From Acanthosoma haemorrhoidale (Eukaryota > Arthropoda > Insecta > Hemiptera > Acanthosomatidae): a stretch of 64,000 bases of DNA. Shown here one piece after another: positions 22,881 to 31,700 of the stretch. The translations under genes were made by a program, and so were the position numbers. The stretch lies in the NCBI GenBank assembly GCA_930367205.1, contig OV884009.1, forward strand, positions 103,685,189-103,749,188, given 5' to 3'. The notes beneath the pieces were generated by a model. The model did not search any database, had not been told where the DNA came from, and saw only the letters and a program-made list of their open reading frames with translations. Numbering within the stretch: position 1 is the stretch's first letter; each line of letters starts with the position of its first letter.

Positions 22881-23798
22881 CTTCCTCTCCACAACTGGCC
22901 TTCTTTCTCTCGGTATTCTGTCTCTTCTCCCGAACTCTCCCTCTCTTCTTCTCCCCATATCCTGTCTCCCTTTATTCCTTCCTGCTTCATTTCTTCGATA
23001 CGACACTCTACTCCATCCTGGTTCTATCTCTTCTCTCTGTTCCTCGTCACGGGCACTCGCGTCTACCATTTCCTGTGCACATTCCATAAATGATTTTTCT
23101 CTAGGTAGGCCATCCTTTCTCCCCGTATCCCTAGCTAACTGTACTTTTAGAACCGTGGTCATAAATATCATCCACGCTTCCACCGCACTTGTGTCCATTA
23201 CTTCTCGCAATTTCTCATTTATTTTACTCAGCTTCGCGAGGAGGCCTGCGGCGTACTGGCCATTCGTCTGGTTCGTTTTTTTCAACTCTCGGAACATTTG
23301 CAACATATCCTCTTCTGGGGCCCATCGCCCCCCTCCATAGGCCTTTTTAAGTCTTTCTTTGACCACCTGCCACGTAGTATCTTCGTCTGCTTGGATCATA
23401 TTCAGCACACTTCTTCTCACCCTTCGAGCCAGGGCCGCCCGCAACTTTTTGGCATCCGACTCCTTTAGCAGGTCCGCTGCAACCTGGGCTTGAATGCTAC
23501 TCATAATTCCGTCCCCGCCTTTGAGGAAATGGTTTAGTTCTCCTATATCCCCATTAAATTTTTCTAGATCTGATATCTCTCTTCGTATGTCCTGGGCGTT
23601 CGCCTTCTTTAATTTCATTTTTTCTAGTTCGTTGGTCTCCTGTGCTATCCTATTCGCTTCCTGAGCTGCCAAGTCTGCCCGCGCCATTGCCAAAGTTGTT
23701 GATGGTAATGGTGGGATTCCGTGATTTACCTGTTCTGGTTGTTGAGGCTCCAGAGTCAGCGTTGGTGGCCTAAGGACACTTTGTCCTTGCTCATTCAT
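22845..23798 (-). CDS. gag: Ty3/gypsy gag (matrix/capsid part)
   Basis: 317 codons from an ATG at 23798 to a TAG at 22845, about 120 bases inside the 5' LTR end as usual. Residues 30-60 are a charged coiled-coil-like stretch; the middle is helix-rich with YAAGLLAKL and a KLREVMDTSAV word, as in capsid regions; the last 60 residues are Arg/Glu/Gly-rich, as in the segment before nucleocapsid knuckles. The knuckles themselves lie in the -1 frame downstream. The product would assemble the particle that packages element RNA. The open frame and element context make it a confident gag although I cannot match it to a named lineage. Confidence 0.8.
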   Translation of the reverse strand: MNEQGQSVLRPPTLTLEPQQPEQVNHGIPPLPSTTLAMARADLAAQEANRIAQETNELEKMKLKKANAQDIRREISDLEKFNGDIGELNHFLKGGDGIMSSIQAQVAADLLKESDAKKLRAALARRVRRSVLNMIQADEDTTWQVVKERLKKAYGGGRWAPEEDMLQMFRELKKTNQTNGQYAAGLLAKLSKINEKLREVMDTSAVEAWMIFMTTVLKVQLARDTGRKDGLPREKSFMECAQEMVDASARDEEQREEIEPGWSRVSYRRNEAGRNKGRQDMGRRREGEFGRRDRIPRERRPVVERKNGRREERQDTW

Positions 23799-23895
23799 GA
23801 TTTACTCGAGTGACTTCCTCGACAGAAGAGAAAACAAAATAACAAAGAATCACGAAGTTGAAAAAAAATTATTCTCACTGGAAACTGTTAAAAAA

Positions 23896-23915
23896 GTTCC
23901 CGGGTTTTGGCACCA
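23896..23915 (-). promoter_or_regulatory. Primer-binding site of the Ty3 element (tRNA-Phe-like)
   Basis: Just inside the 5' LTR the minus strand reads TGGTGCCAAAACCCGGGAAC. This is complementary to a tRNA 3' end with CCCGGG in the T arm and TTTTGGCACCA at the terminus. From memory the closest insect tRNA is tRNA-Phe, with one mismatch in the acceptor stem. Confidence 0.6.
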
Positions 23916-24092
23916 CTTATGTGTCTCGGATCGTGAAACGTAAAAAAAAGAATAAGTAAGGGACGAAATAACACTCTTGAAGGCTGGTTAAGAACTGGCT
24001 TTATTCAAATTATAATCCTCTACGTATGTATTCACGATGTTTATCAAGGTAGTTTGGAATTAGTGGCTACTCCCGTAGGTCACATCTTAACT
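23915..24092 (-). repeat. 5' LTR of the 19-24 kb Ty3 element
   Basis: 178 bases, the partner of 19076-19252. Followed on the outside by TGTC (24093-24096), matching the bases before the other LTR. Confidence 0.9.
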
Positions 24093-25448
24093 TGTCAAAA
24101 CTACAATATCTAGTTGGTAGAATGCTATTAACACTTCGACCTTATCTATTTTGGCCATAAGATCATCGCAGTTAAAATTAAGTATATGGTGACTCACCAT
24201 TTATGTTGATTACCAGATATAATAGCCATAAACATTTGGCTCCATAAATCAACGAGGGCAGTTACCCATTTCGGTCCACATTCAAGGTCTTGACGCTGGT
24301 CGTTTGCCAATAACGTTAGTCTAGGGTCTAGATTTACATGCTTACTTGATGAATGTCTGCTATCGGTTGAGGCGTCTTCTGTACGGTCTTAGAACCTAGT
24401 CGACGGGGTGGGGGCCTTTCTCGATGCGGAGGGGGCATCGGTGTCTTCCGTACGGTCCTGGAAACGTCTGTAGAGCGGGTTCTCACAAGTTTTGGTAGAT
24501 GACGGTTGAGCTGGTCTCATCATTGGCTCGTCCCGTCTTCTCCTCTTCTGTTGGGGCTGCTGTCTGTCGTGGGCCGGTTTCATCCTGGCGAGAATCTCCT
24601 TCCTCTTCACGCGGCCTCTGTAGGATGCCGGATGCGCCTCGCCGCAGTTGGACCACTTTAGTGGGGCTGTTTCGTTTCTGGGACACGTAGCCACCTCGTG
24701 TGGGCCCACCCATCAGGCACATTTCATTGTTCTTCCGCAGTAATTGCGTGTGTGGCCGAATTCATGGCAACGGTGACATTGAGGAGCCCCTCTCTGCTCC
24801 TTGAAGGTCACCACTCTGACTATGACGTGGCTAATGGCACGTAGTTTCTTCATTGCGTTCCAAATGACGCTTGCCTGGGCCGTTACAAGGGCTGGTGAGA
24901 TCTCTTTTTTCTGTCCGGTGGGGTCAGTTTTTCTGAGTCACCGCACATCGACGACTCCTGGTATGGCATCAACTATGGTAGCTGTTATTTCATTGATGTC
25001 CTACTGGACATCCAGCCCAAGAATAAGATATTTCTAATTTTTGGTGTCACCGCTCGGGGTGAAAGTATGATATTCCTTTCCACCTGCCTGGAGTTTTTAT
25101 CTTCCCTCCTCGAGCTCGGGATAGATTGTGACGTCCTCCATCGTCTTTGTTAGGGCGAAATTTATTAGGTTTGCTCCTCTGAGCCTCTGGGATATATTCG
25201 TCGCTGTCTCTCCAGAGGCAATGACTGGTGGTGGCTTCTTGGTCACTGGAGGGTTGTGGAGACGTTCAGATGACTCGCTAGCTGAATTTTATTTCCGACC
25301 TTAGTCGGACTTTTCTTTTTTGTAGGTCGCTGGACCTTTACAATTATTTTGGGGAAAGTGAAGTCCTCTTCACTAAATAAATCGAAAACGTTACCTGGTA
25401 CCACCTCTCGGAGCAGACGATGTTTACTCTTCGACTGCTAACACTGAA
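24093..25448 (-). pseudogene. LINE copy A, ORF1 (gag-like, zinc knuckles) and start of ORF2
   Basis: Minus strand. The upstream part holds an acidic/basic leader with KKPPPVIASGETATNIS. The downstream part (frame 24709-24389) has the three-knuckle gag pattern typical of Jockey-type ORF1: QCHRCHEFGHTRNYC, then GPHEVATCPRNE, then NCGEAHPASYRG. Frameshifts and stops break it, and one knuckle cysteine has become Trp (KWSNCGE against KCSNCGE in copy B). Bases 24093-24190 are the beginning of ORF2. Copy B's insertion at 25449-28280 separates this from the 5' end of copy A. Confidence 0.75.
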
Positions 25449-25459
25449 CTGGTGAATGC
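25449..25459. repeat. Target-site duplication of LINE copy B (3' side)
   Basis: ctggtgaatgc, identical to 28281-28291. It sits directly next to the 19-T tract (25460-25478), which is the poly(A) tail of copy B on the minus strand. Confidence 0.9.
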
Positions 25460-25586
25460 TTTTTTTTTTTTTTTTTTTATTTCAAAACCTCAACAAAACA
25501 ATACAATTTACAAATAAGAAAAATAACATACTATTTGGATTACATATTTCTCCTCTTTCTGCATTTACATGCATTTGGCGGAGTGC

Positions 25587-27734
25587 CTAAATATAATAAA
25601 TTTTTATTTTCGTTAATAGTTCATTGTTCTTATACAACACTAGGTGATGAGGCTCACCTTCTTTTCCCTTTTGAAAAGAGAAAATTACACAGTCAGTCTT
25701 ACCCGCGTTTACAGAAATATTGAGTCTCCCCAATCTCTCACTGATCTGGTTACAGGCTGCTTCAGCCTGTCTTAGAGCTACCTTGGCACTCATGCTGCTG
25801 CTGTACACCGCTATGTCATCTGCGAAACCAGTAACTGTGGTATTTTTGTACCGGGCTCCGACAATCTCAGACGTGTATACGTTGAATAGTACAGGGGATA
25901 AGACGGCTCCTTGGGGTACTCCACAGGTCAGTGGCACAGCTTCGGAGAAGCTTTCACCCACTCTCACCCGCAGCGATCTGTTTTTCAGGAAGCTAGCCAG
26001 AATTGAATACAGTTGTTCCGGGCATTCCCGGTCGCAGAGCATTTGACACAGTGTCCCGTGAGACACCGAGTCGAATGCTTGGGTGCAATCAATGGAAATC
26101 ATAGCCGTGGCTATGTTTCTATTCATGTTATGGCTAACTTCTGACTGCACCTTCAGAAGGGGGTGCTCTGCGCTCATACTGGATTGGAATCCAGTCTGCT
26201 CTGGTGGAATGATGTCATTTTCCGAGCAGTAATCTTTGAGATAATTCATAAGAATCCGCAGACTGATCGGGCGGTAGTGGGCTGGGTGATCTCCACTCTT
26301 GGCTGGCTTCAGTAATGGAAACAAGATGGCTTGTTTCCATGTGTCAGGAAAGTACCGCAATCTTATACAAGAGTTGTATAAGTTTGCTAGTTGTACTATC
26401 CCTCTCCTCGGCATTTGTTTGAGCAGCACTGTTTGTATCCCTTCGTGCCCTGGTGCTCGGTTTCCCTGACACCGGCGAAGAATCGCCTTGAGCTGCTTCG
26501 GTGATACAAACATGTGGTTTTGTTCAGCATCTACCGGAGGAGGCATGTGGTAGTATCCCGTCCGAGCCGTAATATCCCTAGCGTAATGGTCGGCCAGTTT
26601 TGTTGCCTGTTGCTCAGCAGTCAGAACATTGTCGCCTTCGTGAAGACGGACAGTGGCTGTCTTGCCTTTTGTAGTGTTCAACAACTTCCAAAACTTTCTG
26701 TGATCTCCGTGAGTGCTACGAAGTTTCTCATGCCACTGGGCTGTTTTCCAGAGTTTCATCAAGCCCCGGATTTGCGTTGTGAGAGAATTCACAACGACCT
26801 TGGCTTGCTGATCTCTCGTCCTGTACCATCTATTCTTCCAAGTATGGCGCAAGGCAATAATTTTAAGAATGTGGTCTGGAGGTGGTCGCAGAGACGGTGG
26901 CATGGGAGTGTACTTCGGGATCGCAGTGTTTGCTGCATCTATGATCACATCAGTTATGAAAGATAGTTGAAGATCTACTTCCTCTTTCGTGCGGAGAACT
27001 GGCACCGTATGCAGGTTATGGTAAATCTGCGACCGGTACAGATCCCAGTCGGCACGACGGTAGTCGTATCTCGTGGGGCGAGGGGTCGCCACTTTACCAT
27101 CCACTGCATACAGTACTGGCCTGTGGTCAGAGGTAATGAAGTCAAGGGCGGTGCAACTAGTGATACGGTGGGGTTGTTTTGTCAGTAGTAAGTCAATCGT
27201 CGAGGTAGCTTGTGGATTACCTCTATGTCGAAAAGTAAAAGTCTGGGGGTGAACGACCGTAAACGGCGTTCTCAACAGGAGTCTCCCAGCCTTGTTTGTT
27301 ACGGTGTTATACCACATGGTATGTTTTGCGTTGAGATCTCCCACCCAGTGGTTAGATCTCTGCGCACATGCGTGTAGCAAGGCTGAGTACTGCTGCAGAG
27401 ACGCGTACGGTCTTCTGTATAGGGCGGTAAGGTAAATGGGTCTCCCCAGATTTACCTTAACTGTCAAGTGGTGAAGCTTGGGATCAGTTGTAGTCAGTGG
27501 TGAATCCACTTTCTTCCAATTGATACCTAGGCGTATAGCAATTAAAACGCCTGCGTAACCGTTAACCCTTTCAATGGCAGTTGAATAACCTTTAATGTGG
27601 AACGATTGTGCAGATACCCTAGTGTCTGTCAGAACTACAATATCTGGTCGGTAGAGCGCTAGCAGCACTTCTACCTCATCTATTGTGGTCAGGAGACCAT
27701 CAACGTTAAAATTTAAAACTTGGTAATCTACCAT
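25587..27734 (-). CDS. Jockey-like LINE ORF2: endonuclease and reverse transcriptase, C-terminally truncated
   Basis: 715 codons, uninterrupted. Residues 1-220 are an apurinic-like endonuclease (LNFNVDGLL, GDLNAKHTMWYN, and the catalytic SDHRPVLY motif). Residues about 400-680 are the reverse transcriptase (AHYRPISL, AMISIDCTQAFDSVSHG, GVPQGAVLSPVLFNVYTS and the catalytic FADDIAVY). After NAGKTDCVIFSF the frame runs into the element's 3' UTR, so the last residues (KIKIYYI) are not real ORF2. Full Jockey-type ORF2 is roughly 850-950 residues. The intact frame suggests a recent insertion, but the missing C-terminus makes activity unlikely. Confidence 0.85.
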   Translation of the reverse strand: MVDYQVLNFNVDGLLTTIDEVEVLLALYRPDIVVLTDTRVSAQSFHIKGYSTAIERVNGYAGVLIAIRLGINWKKVDSPLTTTDPKLHHLTVKVNLGRPIYLTALYRRPYASLQQYSALLHACAQRSNHWVGDLNAKHTMWYNTVTNKAGRLLLRTPFTVVHPQTFTFRHRGNPQATSTIDLLLTKQPHRITSCTALDFITSDHRPVLYAVDGKVATPRPTRYDYRRADWDLYRSQIYHNLHTVPVLRTKEEVDLQLSFITDVIIDAANTAIPKYTPMPPSLRPPPDHILKIIALRHTWKNRWYRTRDQQAKVVVNSLTTQIRGLMKLWKTAQWHEKLRSTHGDHRKFWKLLNTTKGKTATVRLHEGDNVLTAEQQATKLADHYARDITARTGYYHMPPPVDAEQNHMFVSPKQLKAILRRCQGNRAPGHEGIQTVLLKQMPRRGIVQLANLYNSCIRLRYFPDTWKQAILFPLLKPAKSGDHPAHYRPISLRILMNYLKDYCSENDIIPPEQTGFQSSMSAEHPLLKVQSEVSHNMNRNIATAMISIDCTQAFDSVSHGTLCQMLCDRECPEQLYSILASFLKNRSLRVRVGESFSEAVPLTCGVPQGAVLSPVLFNVYTSEIVGARYKNTTVTGFADDIAVYSSSMSAKVALRQAEAACNQISERLGRLNISVNAGKTDCVIFSFQKGKEGEPHHLVLYKNNELLTKIKIYYI

Positions 27735-27815
27735 TGTTGATGTTTACCAGATATCATAGCCATGAGCATTTGGCTACAGAAATCGACTAGGGCAGTTACC
27801 CATTTCGGTGCGCAT

Positions 27816-28280
27816 TCAAGGTCTTGACGCTGGTCGTTTGTCAAAAAACTTTAGCCTAGGATCTAGGTACTTACTGTTAGTATTTTCTGAAGTGTCCTCC
27901 GAAGTTCTGTGGGCCGCTCTAGACGTGGAGGGGGCAGCTCTCGACGTGGAGGGGGCATCTCTGTCTTCATTACTGCTCTGGAACAGCTTGTAAAGTGGGT
28001 TTTGCCAAGCATTTGTAGTTAGCGGTGGAGCCGGCCGCATCCTTGGCTCGTCCTGTTTTCGTCTTTTCTGCTGTGGCTGCAGTTTGCTTGTCGGTCTATC
28101 TCTGGCGAGAAGCTCCTTTCTCTTCGCGCAGCCTCTGTACGACGCCGGATGAGCCTCACCGCAGTTGGAGCACTTGAGCGGGGCCGTCTCGTTCCTAGGG
28201 CACAGCGCCACTTCGTGTGGGCCTGCACACCTCACACACCTTATTTTCCGGCCGCAGTGGTTTTGTGTATGTCCATATTT
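27816..28280 (-). pseudogene. LINE copy B ORF1 C-terminal part (zinc knuckles)
   Basis: In frame from the truncation point at 28280 to the stop at 27816. It carries KYGHTQNHCGRKIRCVRC, GPHEVALCPRNE and KCSNCGEAHPASYRGC, three CCHC-type knuckles expected to bind element RNA. The tail is Ser/Thr-rich with a short repeat SRAAPSTSRAA. The apparent upstream ATG at 28346 lies in copy A sequence beyond the target duplication, so an ORF starting there would be a chimera. Confidence 0.8.
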
Positions 28281-28350
28281 CTGGTGAATGCCCCAAATCG
28301 GGCTCCTTATATAGGCAGGCCAGTGGTGGTGGAGTGGTTTCCCCACCTAC
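28281..28350 (-). promoter_or_regulatory. 5' end of LINE copy A with TATA-like and initiator-like motifs
   Basis: If copy B is removed, the minus strand reads from here straight into 25448. It contains TATATAA (28307-28313 on the + strand as ttatata) about 28 bases before gcattcaccag, and an arthropod initiator-like ttcagt a few bases later in 25448-25443. This could be the promoter of copy A or a host promoter that copy A joined. The exact boundary of copy A with host DNA beyond 28350 was not found. Confidence 0.35.
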
Positions 28351-28726
28351 GGCTATTTCGTGCACTAGTTTTCCGCTCTCTTAACTGACTCTTTAAGTCT
28401 TTATTAAAATATGGAAACATCGATAGATATTTTCTGGGCCAAGAAGAGGGCAACTTCTAATTATTCTTAATAAAGAGGTTGACACAACAAAGATATTTCT
28501 ATACTTTTGTCAAAATGAAGGAACCTTCTAGTTCCTTTCTATAACAATAGATGACACCTTAAGTGTGGGCTGCTACGTTTTGTTGTTTATTTCGTTAAAT
28601 TTGTGTCCTCGCTGCCTGCTCATTGTGATAGTTCTTATTCGTGACTAAAGGTTTCATTTGTGGTTCATAACCTTTTGTTTAAGTTGAGTTTCTTTTTTTG
28701 TTAATTTTGTTTCAACTTGAGAAAAT
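28351..28726 (+). other. 5' flank of the SPT2 gene
   Basis: The region between the LINE nest and the SPT2 ATG. It must contain the SPT2 transcription start. It has no obvious TATA box in the right place and no open frame worth reporting. Confidence 0.4.
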
Positions 28727-31700
28727 ATGGATTACGGGGAATTGCTTTGTAAAGCGCAACAAATAACCAAAACTACTGCTAAGAAAGAAGTAAGATATCA
28801 GACAAATTTTAATGACAAGTAAAATTCTATTGATGTGTTTTAGTGTTAGAAATGGTTTATTGTTTGGAGATTTTAAGCCGAATATAGTTTTTCTCAGTAT
28901 ATTTTGTTGTTTGTAGTAGATTTATAACGCCATATGTTATTTTACAGTGATTGTGGCATATTCTTGCCCTACTAATGGAGTTTAAAATTTATTTTTTAAT
29001 TACATGAATGTTTTTGTAAATAACTTATGCTTTATTTCAGCATCTAATTGGGCAATGGTTAATTAATTATATTATTATGTGAGAAGCATTTAAAATAGTG
29101 TTTCAAAAACTGTTTCATGGTGTGAAAATATTTGGCTTAAATTTCTATATAGTTATAAAGTTTATACTGCACTTAAAACTCAGTAGATTAGAAGTCTGTG
29201 GTTATAATGATTGTAGTATGCATGTCATATGTGACAGCATGAAGTATGTTTAATTGTTGTAGAATTATTATTGTTATGTGTTCTTTTAATAGCTACATCA
29301 TTACATCTAAAATATAGGTGATGAGTGGTCTCACCATGTTTTTATTATTTAATATGATGTTAATTATAAAATTTCTTTACATCAATCATTGATTTAATAC
29401 AGATATTCAATAAAGGGTGTACAAAAAGAAGAAGTAATATTTAGAGGGTTTGTTGGTAATCGATTTAAACTAATTTAAGCTGAAGGTATGGCTAACTAAT
29501 CACCAATACTATCATCACAAACTCAAAAAGCATGATGCCTAGAGTGCTATTGCATCAGATATGGGAACCACTATTAATATCCGATAAGGCTAAGTTAATT
29601 CTTTGCTCTCCTCATTCAGGAGGGGATAAGTGCAACTACCGAACTCGGTTGTGACGGAAAGGCATTTATATTATTCCTTCTACTATAGCTGCACATACGT
29701 CAGGAATTAATTCAGAAATAAATTGGCTGGAAACTAAAAATATACATAAGACTTTTGTAGGAATTTCCAGTAGACAAAAAGCGAACTGTTATTGCCTATC
29801 CAACTTCCACAGAAATACAGTTTCTGTAATTTGTATCTCATTTACATATTCTTGGACCGATTAGCGAACTCAAAATCTTCTGGTGATATGCAACATTTTT
29901 TTAGTAAACCACTCCTATCATTTGTTCTTTCATCTTCCATCAGGGAGGTGGATGCATTTGGAATTTCTATAACTTCTAAGTGCTGGTGACTAACCTTCCT
30001 TAGTCAGTATAGTGATCAGTACCTTGTCCATTATTAAATCTGCTGATAACTTATCATCCTGATTGAACTAAAGCTGATTCTAAAGTACTCACATTATTTA
30101 ATATGATATATGATTAATAATATAATGATGCACCACAAAATACAAAATGTTCGTGGTTAAAGTTTTAATCTCTTCAGATTCAGTACCTATTTATAGTAAA
30201 TTACTGTAATATCAGGTTTAATATGGACCTTACAAGAAATAAAATACCTTACTTTTTAATGCCCAATTCCAATTCATCTTGAACATGATGAAATATTTTT
30301 AATTTCATAATATTCTTCAATGTTTAACAATTCGCTTGACCCTCAATTGAAATTAAAACCTTGACTTAACACCTCATAAAGAAGACATGGCTGACAGAGT
30401 TTGTTGAATTAGTTGGTAGGTAGTGATGGTTGTAACTGGCATGGTTGGTGATATGCTGTTATCTCTATACCCTAATTTAATTTCTGTTTTATAAACCGGA
30501 TTCATTACTTATTTATTGAAGTAGCTACTCAATTTTCCCTCACCAGGCTTAATAATCACACAAAAAATACCCTAATCCTTATTTTAATCAAATGCAAGTA
30601 TCCATAGTCAGTAATCAAGTGTGCCAACCACCATTACACCAGCATAAAGTACGATAAATCTACCATAACATTTTTGGGACCCAATATTTGGTATAATTTT
30701 TTGGTAATAGTTGCAGTAACTTGTTATGACAGATAATGAGTAAGGTTAAATTGTATTAAATGAATAAATTAAGCTGTTTATCATAAAATATATCTGACTA
30801 TCATAAAATGATATTTTTCAATGTTTTTCTAGGTTAGATGTTACAAAACAGAATTCGCCCCACCAAAAAAATTAGATAGATCAAAAGTGTCTTCAGAAAA
30901 CATAAAAAAATTTCTAGCCCGTAAAGAAGCTGAAGAAAAAAAAAAACAACAAGCAGCTTCAAAAAAAAAAGAGGTAATTTTTTTTAAATGTTTTTTTTTT
31001 ATCGAGTATTGTCTTCAATGTGTATTTTCAGTGTATTCAACAATCAGTGTATTGTGTGAATCAAAAATATTATCATGCTGATCTTCTTGAAATCAGCCTG
31101 TTCTTCTTCAGTTGTCTCCCAACTATGAACACTTAAGTATAGATGATCTGTTCTTAAGTGATCAAACACGCAAGGCCTAAAGTGAATGACTGTCTCATTC
31201 TGAGTCCTTGAAGATGAAAAAAGCTATTGCCTCTAGTACCTGTCACAGTCGTAGGACCTGAGTTTAAACCTCTTGAGCATATCACAGTTTCTTGAAACCT
31301 TTTCAAAAGTTATATTAATAAGTGTAATATTGAGTAGAATGATGCCTTCCAGTTTTTAAGTCAGCTCGAGTTGTCATATAACAAACAGTCTGCCAATCTC
31401 TATATATAGTGATCACATGGATTGATTTTCCTTCACTGAGATTTATTATTTGAATAATTATGAACCCATAACTTGGTGTGGGAATACTTTTGATTAGGAA
31501 TATATTCTATTGATACTCTTTAGTTAATGTTAGAGCTTCGGTGAGACTTTACTTTAAGAAAAAGAAAAATATCTATGGTTATAAAAGCTTTTATCTCAGG
31601 TTAGCTTCTAACTCTCAATTGAAAATTTGGAAGTACTATAAATGAAATAGATTTATTATATTTACATAATTATCTACAGAACAACTTAGCGTTTCTGTAT

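Larger units (their letters stand above)
19076..24092 (-). mobile_element. Ty3/gypsy LTR retrotransposon inserted in LINE copy A
   Basis: About 5.0 kb, read on the minus strand. The LTRs are 19076-19252 and 23915-24092, 177-178 bases, differing at about four substitutions and one indel. Flanking target duplication is TGTC (19072-19075 and 24093-24096), possibly TGTCA. On the coding strand the LTR starts AGTTAAG, as in gypsy-type elements. A primer-binding site adjoins the 5' LTR and a polypurine tract adjoins the 3' LTR. Order is gag (22845-23798), zinc knuckles, then pol with protease, RT and integrase (19507-22560). The RNase H domain is largely missing, so this copy is probably not autonomous. 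The inserted LINE sequence on either side rejoins cleanly. Confidence 0.9.
25460..28280 (-). mobile_element. LINE copy B: 5'-truncated, internally deleted Jockey-like element
   Basis: Minus-strand insertion of 2.82 kb bounded by 11-bp target duplications (25449-25459, 28281-28291) and ending in a 19-base poly(A) tail (25460-25478). It begins inside the first zinc knuckle of ORF1, runs through the rest of ORF1 (28280-27816) and an ORF2 (27734-25587), then jumps into a short 3' UTR. That 3' UTR matches the tail of the related copy at 60920-61176 (gtgagcctcatcacc and ggagaaatatgtaa). Relative to that copy the RT thumb and the C-terminal domain of ORF2 are missing. It landed in the 5' region of copy A, its own relative. 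Confidence 0.9.

Noticed and set aside
22726..23340. 204-codon + strand frame
   Set aside because: Antisense shadow of the Ty3 gag region; Leu/Ser-rich as expected for the opposite strand of an Arg/Glu-rich gene.
28281..28346. ATG at 28346 as the start of LINE copy B ORF1
   Set aside because: It lies beyond the target duplication in copy A sequence, so the upstream codons are not part of copy B.
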